Below, in pieces: positions 53,678 to 64,000 of a stretch of 64,000 nt of DNA. The position numbers were made by a program, and so were the translations under genes. The stretch is from positions 2,180,001-2,244,000 of the forward strand of contig NZ_JHZY01000004.1 in assembly GCF_000687915.1 (NCBI RefSeq). Reading direction: 5' to 3'. Within the stretch, counting starts at the first letter, position 1. Each line of letters starts with the position of its first letter. Under the pieces are notes generated by a model that saw only the letters and a list, made by a program, of their open reading frames with translations, had not been told where the DNA came from and searched no databases. The stretch comes from Leeuwenhoekiella sp. MAR_2009_132. Lineage in GTDB: Bacteria; Bacteroidota; Bacteroidia; Flavobacteriales; Flavobacteriaceae.

Positions 53678-55036
53678 TTGTTAGCTGATTACACAAAAGA
53701 ATTTCGTCAAAATTTAAAGATTGCTTACCCTGTAATGCTGGGGCAACTGGGTCATATTCTGGTTGCTTTAGCAGATAATATCATGGTAGGTAGGCTAGGT
53801 GCAGCTCAGTTGGCTGCGGTTTCTTTAGGTAACAGTCTTATTTTTATCGCTCTTTCTTTAGGTATAGGTTTTTCTTTTGCGATAACACCCTTAATAGCAG
53901 AGACAGATGGTACGGGTAACACAGAGCTGGGAAGAAATTATTTTCACCACGGCATTGTAATGTGTGCACTTAATGGAATCCTCTTATTTGTTTTGCTGCT
54001 CTTTGCAAAACCTATTCTGTATTATTTAGATCAGCCGGTTGAGGTTGTAAAACTCGCAATCCCGTATATGGAGATTGTTGCGTTCTCACTAATACCCTTA
54101 ATGGTTTTTCAGGCATTTAAGCAATTTGCAGATGGGCTATCAAACACACGCTATGCTATGTATGCGACTATCGTGGCAAATGTGGTTAACGTGTTTTTTA
54201 ATTTTATACTTATTTACGGTTTCTGGATTTTTCCTCGACTAGAGCTTGTAGGTGCGGCTTACGGCACACTGATTTCACGCTTTTTTATGCTGTGGATGCT
54301 GTATTATATTTTAAGTAAGAAAAAGAAATTTAAGCCGTATTTTATTTGGACCAGGCGTAAGGCTTTTAAACTACCCATATTTAAAAAGTTGTTTGATCTG
54401 GGTTTTCCTACTGCAATGCAGATGCTTTTTGAAGTGTCATTATTTACCTCGTGTATTTTTCTGTCTGGTATTTTAGGTACAAATGCACAGGCCGCAAACC
54501 AAATAGCGCTAAATCTTGCGGCGATGACTTTTATGATTGCTGTAGGCTTGGGTGTAACTGCAACGATACGCGTGGGGAATCAAAAAGGAAAAGGTGATTA
54601 CGTTAATATGAGACGTATTGCCATTTCATTATTTCTACAGGTTTTTCTTATTGAAGCGGTATTTGCTATTGGCTTTATTTTACTAAAAAATATACTTCCT
54701 GAATTTTATATAGATAATCTTGAAGTGATTATTCTTGCATCTCAATTGCTTATAGTTGCAGCCTTGTTTCAGTTAAGTGACGGTTTGCAGGTAGTGATTT
54801 TAGGAGCTTTGCGCGGTTTGCAAGATGTAAATATCCCAACAGCAATCTGTTTTGTAGCCTACTGGTTAATAGGATTTCCGGTGGCCTGGTATTTTGGGAA
54901 AGCAGATATGATGGGAAGTCAGGGTATTTGGTACGGTCTACTCGCAGGATTGAGTGCTTCAGCGATCCTGTTGTATATTCGGTTTAATTATTTAAGCCGA
55001 AAATTAATACGGAATGCTTCCACGAAACTAAAATAA
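53678..55036 (+). CDS. MATE family multidrug efflux transporter
   Basis: A 452-residue inner-membrane antiporter with twelve predicted helices in two related halves. The N-terminal AYPVMLGQLGHILVALADNI with MVGRLGAAQLAAVSLG is the NorM/DinF-type MATE signature, and the second half has IAVGLGVTATIRVGNQKGKG. The start is TTG at 53678 (LLADYTKE). It uses a Na+ or H+ gradient to expel cationic drugs. It is followed after 11 bases by the pentapeptide-repeat gene, forming a possible resistance/stress operon with its own -7 element. Confidence 0.93.
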   Translation: MLADYTKEFRQNLKIAYPVMLGQLGHILVALADNIMVGRLGAAQLAAVSLGNSLIFIALSLGIGFSFAITPLIAETDGTGNTELGRNYFHHGIVMCALNGILLFVLLLFAKPILYYLDQPVEVVKLAIPYMEIVAFSLIPLMVFQAFKQFADGLSNTRYAMYATIVANVVNVFFNFILIYGFWIFPRLELVGAAYGTLISRFFMLWMLYYILSKKKKFKPYFIWTRRKAFKLPIFKKLFDLGFPTAMQMLFEVSLFTSCIFLSGILGTNAQAANQIALNLAAMTFMIAVGLGVTATIRVGNQKGKGDYVNMRRIAISLFLQVFLIEAVFAIGFILLKNILPEFYIDNLEVIILASQLLIVAALFQLSDGLQVVILGALRGLQDVNIPTAICFVAYWLIGFPVAWYFGKADMMGSQGIWYGLLAGLSASAILLYIRFNYLSRKLIRNASTKLK

Positions 55037-55047
55037 GGACTAAGTTG

Positions 55048-55614
55048 ATGAATGAATTGCTAACCGATAAAACTTTTGAAGGACACAATTTTGTTGAAAA
55101 CAGTATTGTTGCAGATTTTGAAGATTGCGTTTTTAAAAGTTGTTTTTTCGCGAAAGCTAAATTATCAAACCTCAGTTTTACAAATTGTACTTTTGAAAAC
55201 TGTGATCTAAGCGGCGCAAACTTACACAAAGCTGCATTTCAGGATTGCGAGTTTATTTCCTGTAAAATGCTGGGGATGGGATTTGATACTTGTGCTTCCT
55301 TTTTATTTCAGATTACGTGTGACAGTTGTTTGTTGAATTTTAGCAACTTTTATAAAGTTGATTTGACAAGTTCGCAGTTTATAAAGTGTCAGTTAAAAGA
55401 GGTAGATTTTACTGAAGCTAATCTTTCTGGTATTTCCTTAACCGAATGTGATCTTGCGGGTAGCACATTTGAACAGACAAACCTGCAAAAAACAGATTTT
55501 TCTTCGGCATTAAATTATACACTAATCCCTGAGCACAATAAAGTAACCGGTGCTATATTTAGTAAAGAAGGCTTGCCTGGTTTACTCAATTCTTATAAAA
55601 TAAAAATCGTATAA
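55048..55614 (+). CDS. Pentapeptide-repeat protein
   Basis: A 188-residue protein from the ATG at 55048; a TTG at 55045 adds one residue. Repeats of the form A(N/D)LxX and C/F/L-centred pentapeptides, e.g. FTNCTFENCDLSGANLHKAA and FTEANLSGISLTECDLAGST, run almost end to end and would form a right-handed quadrilateral beta-helix. Related to McbG/Qnr-type proteins, some of which protect DNA gyrase, but no resistance claim is justified here. It sits between the MATE and DUF3820 genes. Confidence 0.88.
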   Translation: MNELLTDKTFEGHNFVENSIVADFEDCVFKSCFFAKAKLSNLSFTNCTFENCDLSGANLHKAAFQDCEFISCKMLGMGFDTCASFLFQITCDSCLLNFSNFYKVDLTSSQFIKCQLKEVDFTEANLSGISLTECDLAGSTFEQTNLQKTDFSSALNYTLIPEHNKVTGAIFSKEGLPGLLNSYKIKIV

Positions 55615-55615
55615 T

Positions 55616-55864
55616 TTGGATCCTGAAAAACTTATAGAACTTGCGCATTATAAAATGCCATTCGGAAAATATCAGGATCGCTATTTGGTAGAGCTTCCTG
55701 AACCTTACTTCACCTGGTTTCGGCAAAAAGGTTTTCCTGAAGGTAAATTAGGGATGATGATGGAGCAGATGTATGAGATAAAAGTGAACGGACTAGAAGA
55801 GCTCATCTATAAAATTAAACGTCAATATCCTGCACCTAAGCCAAAAGCGAAGCCAAAAAAATAA
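55616..55864 (+). CDS. DUF3820 family small protein
   Basis: An 82-residue protein with TTG start at 55616, one base after the pentapeptide gene. KMPFGKYQDRYLVELPEPYF and FRQKGFPEGKLGMMMEQMYE are the DUF3820 core; the family is widespread but uncharacterised. The tail PAPKPKAKPKK is basic and probably disordered. Co-transcription with the two genes upstream is likely. Confidence 0.85.
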   Translation: MDPEKLIELAHYKMPFGKYQDRYLVELPEPYFTWFRQKGFPEGKLGMMMEQMYEIKVNGLEELIYKIKRQYPAPKPKAKPKK

Positions 55865-55901
55865 TAGCCAAATCGGTTAAAAAGGTTCGCCATTAAATAC
55901 C

Positions 55902-55909
55902 TACCTTTG
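55902..55909 (+). promoter_or_regulatory. -7 element of pyrG
   Basis: TACCTTTG matches TAnnTTTG, followed by GCATCC as is common in these promoters, 55 bases before the pyrG start. A TTA at 55877-55879 could be a weak -33 box. Confidence 0.6.
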
Positions 55910-55964
55910 CATCCCGTAGATGTGCTCATAGTGTTAAAGTGAGCATAAAATAATCAAGATATAG

Positions 55965-57605
<1,641 letters not shown>

Positions 57606-57690
57606 TCTGTGGGATTGTTATTGCCTTAAAGCCGTTTGTAGATTTCACCAGCACGATAATTCTACGCAAGTTGATTAAAAATTAGTAATA

Positions 57691-57703
57691 CGGCACGTTG
57701 CCG
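57691..57703 (+). promoter_or_regulatory. Small hairpin in the yidC leader
   Basis: CGGCA-CGT-TGCCG, a 5-bp stem ending seven bases before the yidC ATG. It could affect ribosome access, but it is short and may be chance. Confidence 0.25.
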
Positions 57704-57710
57704 CACAATT

Positions 57711-59576
57711 ATGGAAGAAAAGAAATTTGACAAACAGTCAATGATAGGGTTCCTTTTAATAGGAGCTATTTTACTATTTATGCTTTGGCAAAACCAGCCT
57801 TCACCAGAAGAGCTGGCAGCAGAAAAAGCCAAACAAGAACAAATTGATGCAGAGAAAAAAGCCGTAACTCCTGCTGCTACTCAAAATACAGATGTAGCAC
57901 AAGGAGCTCCTCAAAATGATTCTTTATCTATGGAGCGTTATAAGGCAACGCTGGGGAACTTTGCATACTCTGCAAGTCTGCCTTCTGCTACAGATAATGT
58001 TACCGAATTTGAGAATGAGGTTTTAGCACTCAAAATAAGTAATAAAGGAGGTTTTATAACTGAAGCACGACTAAAGCAATTTAAAAGCTACGATTCGCTA
58101 CCTGTTTATTTAATTAAAGACGGGAACAGTAGGTTTAATTTAAACTTCGCTACTACAGATAACAGAACTTTAAATAGCGAGAATATGTATTTTGAGCCTT
58201 CGCTAAGTAAGGAAGGAGAAAATCAGGTTCTTTCTATGAAACTGAAAGTTGCTGCAAATGAATATTTAGAATACCGCTACACGTTGAAACCAGATGATTA
58301 TATGATGGGTTTCGGTATAAAAACGGTAGGTCTTCAAAGTGTGATAAATACTTCGCAGCCAATAAATCTAGACTGGGAACTTAAAGGATATCGTCATGCT
58401 AAAAGTATTAGTTATGAGAATCGTTACACACGTTTAACGTACGAATATGAAGAAGGTGATCACGATAAACTAAGTCAGTCAGGAGAAGATGACGCTATAG
58501 AGACAGATGTAGACTGGTTAAACTTTAGACAACATTTCTTTAGTTCTATCTTATTAACAGACCAGCCGTTTGAGCAGGTTACCTTTAAATCTCAAAATCT
58601 TGTTGAAGACGAGGAAGTAGATACTATTTACACAAAGAAATATGCGGCAGAAATGCTATTAACTCCTGTAAATGGGGAGCTTAATTATGCAATGGATTTT
58701 TATTACGGTCCTACAGATTATGAGATTTTAAATAATTACGACCGCGATATAGATGAGGCAATGCCATTGGGTTGGGGTATTTTTGGTGTAATCAACAAGT
58801 ACTTAATTATTCCATTTTTTAATTTCTTAATCGCTTACTTCCCCGCAGGAATCGCCATTATATTATTAACGATTTCTATTAAATTATTGTTGTCTCCTGT
58901 ACAGTACAAGCAATACCTCTCACAGGCTAAGATGAAAGTTTTACGCCCTGAGATCAATGAGATCAATGAGAAGTATGCTGATAATGCTATGAAAAAGCAA
59001 CAGGAAACGATGAAAATTTATAGCAAGGCAGGTGCCAGCCCATTAAGTGGTTGTATTCCTGGATTGTTGCAAATTCCTGTATTCTATGCGTTGTTTACGT
59101 TTTTCCCTTCAGCATTTGCATTAAGACACGAAAGCTTTTTATGGGCAGATGATTTATCAAGCTATGATAAAATTGCAGATCTTCCGTTTTCAATTCCGTT
59201 TTACGGAGATCACGTGAGTTTATTCCCCATATTAGCTTCTATTGCTATCTTTATATATATGACGATGACTACGGGTCAAAGTATGCAGCAAGCGCAGCAA
59301 CCGGGAATGCCTAATATGAAATTCCTGATGTACTTGTCGCCATTAATGATGTTGTTTTTCTTCAACAACTACGCTAGTGGATTGAGTTTATACTACTTTA
59401 TTTCAAACTTAATTACCATAGGAATTATGCTGGTAATCAAAAATTTCATCTTAGATGAAAACAAGATTCACGCAAAAATTGCTACAGCAAAGGCAAAGCC
59501 GAAAAAACAAAATCGTTTCACTAAGAAATTTTCTGAAATGATGGAGCAGGCTGAAGCACAACAGAAAAAGAAATAA
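57711..59576 (+). CDS. yidC: Membrane protein insertase YidC
   Basis: Inserts and folds inner-membrane proteins, alone or with the Sec translocon. The 621-residue protein has the N-terminal anchor helix (MIGFLLIGAILLFMLW), a linker, the large periplasmic domain typical of Gram-negative YidC, then five C-terminal helices starting around residue 370 (YLIIPFFNFLIAYFPAGIAI), with SIKLLLSPVQYKQYLSQAKM holding the hydrophilic-groove region and a basic tail (KAKPKKQNRFTKKF). It follows pyrG, probably in the same unit, and is closed by the 59598 terminator. Confidence 0.96.
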   Translation: MEEKKFDKQSMIGFLLIGAILLFMLWQNQPSPEELAAEKAKQEQIDAEKKAVTPAATQNTDVAQGAPQNDSLSMERYKATLGNFAYSASLPSATDNVTEFENEVLALKISNKGGFITEARLKQFKSYDSLPVYLIKDGNSRFNLNFATTDNRTLNSENMYFEPSLSKEGENQVLSMKLKVAANEYLEYRYTLKPDDYMMGFGIKTVGLQSVINTSQPINLDWELKGYRHAKSISYENRYTRLTYEYEEGDHDKLSQSGEDDAIETDVDWLNFRQHFFSSILLTDQPFEQVTFKSQNLVEDEEVDTIYTKKYAAEMLLTPVNGELNYAMDFYYGPTDYEILNNYDRDIDEAMPLGWGIFGVINKYLIIPFFNFLIAYFPAGIAIILLTISIKLLLSPVQYKQYLSQAKMKVLRPEINEINEKYADNAMKKQQETMKIYSKAGASPLSGCIPGLLQIPVFYALFTFFPSAFALRHESFLWADDLSSYDKIADLPFSIPFYGDHVSLFPILASIAIFIYMTMTTGQSMQQAQQPGMPNMKFLMYLSPLMMLFFFNNYASGLSLYYFISNLITIGIMLVIKNFILDENKIHAKIATAKAKPKKQNRFTKKFSEMMEQAEAQQKKK

Positions 59577-59597
59577 TAGTAATACCGTATAAAAGTA

Positions 59598-59629
59598 AAA
59601 ACCCTTCAAGTAAAACTTGAAGGGTTTTT
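59598..59629. terminator. Bidirectional terminator after yidC
   Basis: Stem AAACCCTTCAAG / CTTGAAGGGTTT with a loop of TAAAA and a T run, between the convergent yidC and fasciclin genes. Confidence 0.92.
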
Positions 59630-59652
59630 TATTGCATTTAATTTCAGCTAAA

Positions 59653-60666
59653 TTATTCAGGCATTAGAACACCGGTTATCGCGTGAATGACACCGTTTGT
59701 ACCGGTAACATTAGTAACCACAATGTCGTATTTAGTACCAGAACCATCTGTAATAGAAGGAGGTGTTACAGTTGCATCTATACTTAAACCACCACCAGCA
59801 AATAATGGAGTAGCAGGTGTAGGAGCAGTGGTGCTCAAATCTTCAGCACGTACCGTAGCACCTAATACATGGTGTCTTAAAATGTTGTCAAGTGCACTTG
59901 TTGTGGTAGCATCAGAATCCCCTAGAGCCAGGATATCTGCAGCGCTTGTGATGCCATCATTAGGGTCTGCATCAATTAATGCCTGAAAGGCGTCATTAGT
60001 AGGAGCAAACACTGTAAAGGTTCCCGCTCCAGATAATGTCGCAGCTAAATCTTCCTGAACAACTGCCGCTAATAAGGTGGAGAAGTTAGGATCTGCACTA
60101 GCAAAAGTAGCAATTGTAGCTTCAGGTATAACTGCGTCAACAACGTGTATCACACCGTTATCTGCTGCTACATCTGGTGTAGTAACATCTGAGATTCCAT
60201 TAATAGTAACGGTTCCACTAGCTACACCTACATATAAATCGAGGTTGTCACCATCTGCATTTGTAGATAAAGCTTTTACATAACCCGCTGTAATTTCAGA
60301 AGCAGTGACTGAAGTTCCCAATACGTGATTCAGTAATAAATTAGCAACCACATCACTTGATAATGAATTTACAGTACTAATTGCGGCAGTTTCGTCTGTC
60401 GCACCTAAATAGGAAATAAATGCTGCATCTGTAGGAGCAAATACAGTTAAATCTGTGTTTGCTGTAGTAGATAATGTACCTACAAGATCAGCTTTTACTG
60501 CTGCTGCAAGTAGGATGTCAAAATCATCACTGTTAGAAACAATATCCGCAATCGTATTCGTTTCTGAAGGCATCACCCCGTTGTCGTCGTCGTCGCTACA
60601 CGAAATTAAACTTGTTGTAAGTACCGTTATAGCAAGTACTTGGAGAATTCTGTTAAATGATTTCAT
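59653..60666 (-). CDS. Two-domain fasciclin (FAS1) lipoprotein
   Basis: A 337-residue surface lipoprotein with an SPII signal (VLAITVLTTSLISCSDDDD, cysteine near 23) and two FAS1 adhesion domains, about 38-178 and 180-337. Each has the H1 and H2 motifs: LTVFAPTDAAFISYLG and LLNHVLGTSVTASEI in the first, FTVFAPTNDAFQALI and ILRHHVLGATVRAEDL in the second, ending in NGVIHAITGVLMP. FAS1 proteins mediate adhesion or polysaccharide binding. The DDDD stretch after the cysteine is common in Bacteroidetes surface lipoproteins. Confidence 0.93.
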   Translation of the reverse strand: MKSFNRILQVLAITVLTTSLISCSDDDDNGVMPSETNTIADIVSNSDDFDILLAAAVKADLVGTLSTTANTDLTVFAPTDAAFISYLGATDETAAISTVNSLSSDVVANLLLNHVLGTSVTASEITAGYVKALSTNADGDNLDLYVGVASGTVTINGISDVTTPDVAADNGVIHVVDAVIPEATIATFASADPNFSTLLAAVVQEDLAATLSGAGTFTVFAPTNDAFQALIDADPNDGITSAADILALGDSDATTTSALDNILRHHVLGATVRAEDLSTTAPTPATPLFAGGGLSIDATVTPPSITDGSGTKYDIVVTNVTGTNGVIHAITGVLMPE

Positions 60667-60689
60667 AGTATGTTTTTTTTATTAGTCCT

Positions 60690-60697
60690 CAAATTTA
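60690..60697 (-). promoter_or_regulatory. -7 element of the fasciclin gene
   Basis: The - strand reads TAAATTTG, matching TAnnTTTG, 24 bases before the start codon. Confidence 0.5.
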
Positions 60698-60807
60698 GGA
60701 GCAGCATCATTAAAAATTGTTTAACTAAAAGTTAAAAATATTAAACAAAAATAGTTTTAACTATTTTCTGAGAATTGAAAAACCGTTCTGTATCCTTTAA
60801 TGTTTCG

Positions 60808-60815
60808 TAATTTTG
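60808..60815 (+). promoter_or_regulatory. -7 element of mnmA
   Basis: TAATTTTG matches TAnnTTTG, followed by CATTGG, 40 bases before the mnmA start. TTC at 60786-60788 may serve as a weak -33 box with 19-base spacing. Confidence 0.55.
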
Positions 60816-60855
60816 CATTGGGTTTAGCGACTCAAAAGAACACAAATAGAAGAAT

Positions 60856-62061
60856 ATGAAAACCGTTGTTGTAGGTCTTAGTGGAGGAGTAGATAGTAGT
60901 GTTTCAGCCTATTTATTGAAGGAGGCCGGGTATAATGTTATTGGCCTGTTTATGAAGAATTGGCACGACGACTCTGTTACAATATCAGATGACTGCCCCT
61001 GGCTTGATGATAGTAATGATGCGATGCTTGTAGCAGAGAAATTGGGAATTCCCTTTCAGACTGTAGATTTAAGCGTAGAATATAAAGATCGAATCGTTGA
61101 TTATATGTTTAGGGAATACGAGATGGGACGCACGCCCAACCCCGATGTACTGTGTAATCGCGAAATCAAATTTGATGTTTTTATGAAAATAGCACTGGAG
61201 CTAGGTGCAGATTTTGTCGCGACCGGTCATTATTGTCAGAAAGGTGAAGTTGAGGTTGATGGTAAACCGATATATCAATTGCTGGCAGGAGCAGATGACA
61301 ACAAAGATCAATCTTATTTTCTATGTCAGTTATCACAGGATCAACTTGCCAAAACCTTGTTTCCTATAGGTCATTTACAAAAAAGCGAGGTGCGTAAAAT
61401 TGCTAAGGCCGAAAATCTGGTGACTGCAGATAAAAAAGATTCTCAAGGACTTTGCTTCATAGGTAAAGTACGTTTGCCAGACTTTTTACAACAACAATTA
61501 AAGCCAAAAGAGGGTGTTATTGTAGAAATCACTTCAGAAAAGGCACAGGAAAAAATAGACATTTTACAATCAGAAAATAGAAGTAGCGTTGCTGTTGCTA
61601 TAACCGATGTAGCTGCATTAGCTCAGAAACCAAAATATAGAGTAACAGACGGTAGAATTGTAGGTAAGCATCAGGGAGCTCATTATTTTACAAAAGGGCA
61701 ACGTAAAGGTCTCGCCGTTGGCGGAACTCCTGAACCTTTGTTTGTTATTGATACTGATGTTGAGGAAAACGTTATTTATACCGGCCAGGGTAAAGATCAT
61801 CCCGGCTTATTGCGTTCTGCTCTGTATGTTCAGGAAAGTGAAATTCATTACATACGTGAAGATCTTGAGTTACAAATAGGAGAAACACGCGAGGTAGAAG
61901 CGCGTATAAGATACCGCCAGCCTTTGGTTAAAGCCTGGCTACACAAAACAGAAGTTGGTCTTTACGTATCGTTTGATGAGCCACAGGCAGCAATAAGCGA
62001 GGGTCAATTTGTAGCCTGGTATAATGGTAACGAATGTTTAGGGTCTGGAGTAATTTCATAA
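60856..62061 (+). CDS. mnmA: tRNA-specific 2-thiouridylase MnmA
   Basis: Makes 2-thiouridine at the wobble position of tRNA-Lys, -Glu and -Gln with sulfur relayed from IscS/Tus proteins. The 401 residues begin with the PP-loop SGGVDSS (9-15); the nucleophile is C100 in [12 protein letters not shown] and the partner is C200 in [12 protein letters not shown] central region and C-terminal beta barrel ([20 protein letters not shown]) complete the fold. An insertion of about 30 residues near 235-260 makes it slightly longer than the E. coli enzyme. It is followed by the NMO-like gene after 10 bases. Confidence 0.95.
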   Translation: MKTVVVGLSGGVDSSVSAYLLKEAGYNVIGLFMKNWHDDSVTISDDCPWLDDSNDAMLVAEKLGIPFQTVDLSVEYKDRIVDYMFREYEMGRTPNPDVLCNREIKFDVFMKIALELGADFVATGHYCQKGEVEVDGKPIYQLLAGADDNKDQSYFLCQLSQDQLAKTLFPIGHLQKSEVRKIAKAENLVTADKKDSQGLCFIGKVRLPDFLQQQLKPKEGVIVEITSEKAQEKIDILQSENRSSVAVAITDVAALAQKPKYRVTDGRIVGKHQGAHYFTKGQRKGLAVGGTPEPLFVIDTDVEENVIYTGQGKDHPGLLRSALYVQESEIHYIREDLELQIGETREVEARIRYRQPLVKAWLHKTEVGLYVSFDEPQAAISEGQFVAWYNGNECLGSGVIS

Positions 62062-62071
62062 ATAGCTTAGT

Positions 62072-63010
62072 TTGAATAGAATCACATCACTTTTCGGTAT
62101 ACAATATCCCATAATTCAAGCCGGGATGATCTGGGCCAGTGGCTGGAAACTTGCCAGTGCTGTAAGTAATGCAGGAGGATTAGGGATTATAGGTGCAGGT
62201 TCTATGTATCCTGAAATTTTAAAAGAACATCTTATAAAGTGTAAAAAAGCGACATCACAACCATTTGCCGTTAATGTGCCTCTTCTGTATCCTGATATAG
62301 ATAAACTGATGCAAATCATTATTGAAGAAGAAGTCAAAATTGTATTTACAAGTGCAGGTAATCCTAAAACGTGGACTTCTCACTTAAAAGAAAATGGGAT
62401 CACTGTGGTGCACGTAGTGAGTAGCGTAAAGTTTGCACTAAAAGCCGAAGAAGCAGGAGTAGATGCGGTGGTTGCTGAAGGATTTGAAGCCGGTGGTCAT
62501 AATGGTCGCGAAGAGACTACTACATTTACCCTTATACCTATGGTAAAAGAACAATTGACAGTACCTTTAATTGCCGCAGGTGGTATTGCTACAGGAAGAG
62601 GAATGCTCGCAGCTATGGTTCTAGGAGCAGATGCTGTACAAATAGGAAGCAGGTTTGTTGCTACACCTGAAGCAAGTAGTCACATTAACTTTAAAAATAA
62701 GGTTATAGCAGCAAAGGAAGGAGATACAGAGTTGACTTTAAAAGAGCTTGCACCTGTACGCTTACTTAAAAATAAATTTTACGATGATGTAAAAGCTCTA
62801 TATGCCACAGCCCCATCTAAAGAACAACTTGTTGAGCTCTTAGGGAGAGCACGCGCTAAGAAAGGTATGTTTGAAGGAGATTTGGAAGAAGGCGAATTAG
62901 AGATAGGTCAAATTGCAGGACTAATACATAGTATCAAACCTGCCGCTAAAATCATAGAAGAATTAATGACTGATTTTGATCGTGCTAAAACGGAGTTGGC
63001 ATTGTTATAG
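62072..63010 (+). CDS. NMO/FabK-like FMN-dependent flavoprotein
   Basis: A 312-residue TIM-barrel flavoprotein of the nitronate monooxygenase / enoyl-ACP reductase II family. Family marks are YPIIQAGMIWASGWKLASAV, SNAGGLGIIGAG, FAVNVPLLYPDIDKLM, VVAEGFEAGGHNGREE (FMN phosphate loop) and PLIAAGGIATGRGMLAAMVL followed by GADAVQIGSRFVAT. TTG start at 62072. Whether it oxidises nitronates or reduces enoyl-ACP cannot be resolved by eye. It is the last gene of the mnmA unit, before a terminator. Confidence 0.85.
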   Translation: MNRITSLFGIQYPIIQAGMIWASGWKLASAVSNAGGLGIIGAGSMYPEILKEHLIKCKKATSQPFAVNVPLLYPDIDKLMQIIIEEEVKIVFTSAGNPKTWTSHLKENGITVVHVVSSVKFALKAEEAGVDAVVAEGFEAGGHNGREETTTFTLIPMVKEQLTVPLIAAGGIATGRGMLAAMVLGADAVQIGSRFVATPEASSHINFKNKVIAAKEGDTELTLKELAPVRLLKNKFYDDVKALYATAPSKEQLVELLGRARAKKGMFEGDLEEGELEIGQIAGLIHSIKPAAKIIEELMTDFDRAKTELALL

Positions 63011-63028
63011 ATCAAAATGAGTTTTCAT

Positions 63029-63063
63029 AAAAAATCCGCTCTTACATTAAGAGCGGATTTTTT
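63029..63063. terminator. Bidirectional terminator after the NMO-like gene
   Basis: Perfect 16-bp stem AAAAAATCCGCTCTTA / TAAGAGCGGATTTTTT with loop CAT, between convergent genes. Confidence 0.93.
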
Positions 63064-63087
63064 GCTTTGTTTAATTAGATATTAAAT

Positions 63088-63675
63088 CTATGCAGCAGCT
63101 TTTTCCCACTGCATAGTTTCAAGAATATCAAGAATCATGGTATTGTATTCTTTGCTATCCTTTCCTTTTACAGCTAATGCCACATCTACATATGTGTTGT
63201 TAGCATCGTCTTCGGTATTAATTTTAACAAGATAATGATCTACTTGCATCCCTAAACTATTAGGAGCTTTATATTTAATCATTTCATAATTACCTATAAG
63301 TTCAGGAGTGGTATTTTGTACGTATTTTTGAGCGTCTTCATTGTTAATGATGCTTACGGTCATATTAAAACCATCTGTTAAACCACCGTAAAAAGAATTG
63401 TCTTCACCAGAATACTTAACCATTACCTGGTTACCTACCACATCTACTGAAGCTTTCTCAGGGTAAATCATAGAAAGTTTCCATTCTTTGTTTAAAGTAC
63501 CACTTTTGTAAAGTTCGTATCCTTCAGGAATAACTACAGCCGGAGGAACTGGTTTTTCTAATTCAACTTTAGTCTGCGCATTTGCAGCTACATCATTCTT
63601 TTTAATATCAGTATTACAAGCTGCTAAAGAAAGTCCTAAGATTGCCGTTGTTGTATATAAAAATAATCGTTTCAT
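63088..63675 (-). CDS. Putative lipoprotein, unknown function
   Basis: A 195-residue protein with an SPII signal (FLYTTTAILGLSLAACNTD, cysteine near 20), then an acidic/Pro-rich linker and a domain with alternating strands (LYKSGTLNKEWKLSMIYPEK, QVMVKYSGEDNSFYGGL, YVDVALAVKGKDSKEYN). I do not recognise a family. It is probably anchored to the outer membrane. It ends at the bidirectional terminator shared with the NMO-like gene. No good -7 element was found in its 300-base upstream gap. Confidence 0.75.
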   Translation of the reverse strand: MKRLFLYTTTAILGLSLAACNTDIKKNDVAANAQTKVELEKPVPPAVVIPEGYELYKSGTLNKEWKLSMIYPEKASVDVVGNQVMVKYSGEDNSFYGGLTDGFNMTVSIINNEDAQKYVQNTTPELIGNYEMIKYKAPNSLGMQVDHYLVKINTEDDANNTYVDVALAVKGKDSKEYNTMILDILETMQWEKAAA

Positions 63676-63904
63676 CTTATTTGATTTTTAATTGTTGAGC
63701 TAAACTAGCAGTATTTTGTACGCTACTTTGCCTATGATTTATTAAAAAACCTACTGTAAATGTTAAGCAGTGTTAATAATAAAATCAAAAAATTTAGATA
63801 AATTAATAATATAAAGTGCTGAAAATTAACAGCATAAATTTTTAAATCGTGATAATTTTTGAATGCGTTAAAGTTTTATTCCACGTGAATTAATCTTGCT
63901 TAAA
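63676..63904. other. Intergenic gap without recognisable gene
   Basis: An AT-rich stretch upstream of the lipoprotein gene. I see no credible frame, RNA gene or -7 element on the - strand; it should contain the lipoprotein promoter. Confidence 0.5.
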
Positions 63905-63940
63905 AATAGAAAAGGTGCCTTTTAAGGCACCTTTTCTATT
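63905..63940. terminator. Long hairpin terminator at the right edge
   Basis: Perfect 15-bp inverted repeat AATAGAAAAGGTGCC / GGCACCTTTTCTATT with loop TTTTAA. With A and T runs in the arms it fits a terminator for the - strand gene whose end lies just to the right. Confidence 0.85.
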
Positions 63941-63975
63941 GATGGCTAAATCAATTATTTTAAACAAACTTGTAA

Positions 63976-64000
63976 TTAGAAATTCAATCTCAATTGATCG
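63976..64000 (-). CDS. C-terminal end of a possible outer-membrane protein (partial)
   Basis: On the - strand the last 25 bases read DQLRLNF followed by TAA (63976-63978). A final Phe after alternating hydrophobic residues is the usual C-terminus of TonB-dependent receptors and other beta-barrel proteins, and the terminator at 63905-63940 lies where one is expected after the stop. Only eight codons are inside the window, so this is tentative. Confidence 0.45.

Noticed and set aside
59687..60685. + strand open frames opposite the fasciclin gene
   Set aside because: Composition is Ala/Ser/Val-rich as expected for the complement of FAS1 repeats; no motifs.

Overview
The window looks like chromosomal DNA of a marine-type member of the Flavobacteriaceae (Bacteroidetes); I cannot fix the genus. 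The pointers are the recurring -7 promoter element TAnnTTTG (upstream of pyrG, mnmA, the MATE gene and the GH3 gene), the Flavobacteria-style DnaJ with a reduced zinc region, SPII lipoproteins, the low GC content, frequent TTG starts, and an outer-membrane-type protein end (LRLNF) at the right edge.

Region 1 (1-37.3 kb) is one very long surface-polysaccharide locus, nearly all on the + strand, with most genes overlapping or a few bases apart. It opens with the 3' part of a Wzc-type co-polymerase/tyrosine kinase, translationally coupled to an ABC-2 exporter (Wzm-like permease, then a Wzt-like ATPase with a C-terminal carbohydrate-binding domain). A methyltransferase-like gene sits between the permease and the ATPase, and a vestigial copy of the ATPase 5' end remains right after the permease. 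About two dozen glycan-building genes follow: many GT2 enzymes, three exostosin-like proteins (one on the - strand), a fucosyltransferase-like protein, a pyruvyltransferase-like protein, and several GT4/GT-B enzymes. A neuA-neuB-neuC block for an activated sialic-acid-type nonulosonate lies in the middle. The locus ends with a Wzy/WaaL-like membrane protein, a last GT4 enzyme and a WbaP-like initiating phosphoglycosyltransferase. One GT2 gene (21279-22225) is broken by a one-base deletion in a G run. The logic is a large, probably acidic (sialic acid, perhaps pyruvate) exopolysaccharide, capsule or O-antigen: WbaP-like initiation, stepwise extension, then export.

Region 2 (37.3-64 kb) is ordinary core genome in short operons separated by clear hairpin terminators: lnt, a TIGR01777 epimerase, a YceI lipoprotein, grpE-dnaJ, an ABC-2 export pair with an MscS channel, a porin-like protein, a sigma-54 response regulator without a DNA-binding domain and PPK2, an M28 peptidase, a LURP-one-like protein, a GH3 acyl-amido synthetase, a small HExxH metallopeptidase, a MATE pump with a pentapeptide protein and DUF3820, pyrG, yidC, a two-domain fasciclin lipoprotein, mnmA, an NMO/FabK-like flavoprotein and an unknown lipoprotein. 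I saw no tRNA, rRNA, CRISPR array, insertion sequence or phage gene.

The points most worth checking are the wzt vestige beside the methyltransferase, the pairing of a Wzc kinase with an ABC exporter, the identity of the CMP-sialic-acid transferase, the HTH-less GAFTSA sigma-54 activator, and a possible REP-like intergenic element at 51.15-51.24 kb. All family assignments are by eye from motifs, with no database search.
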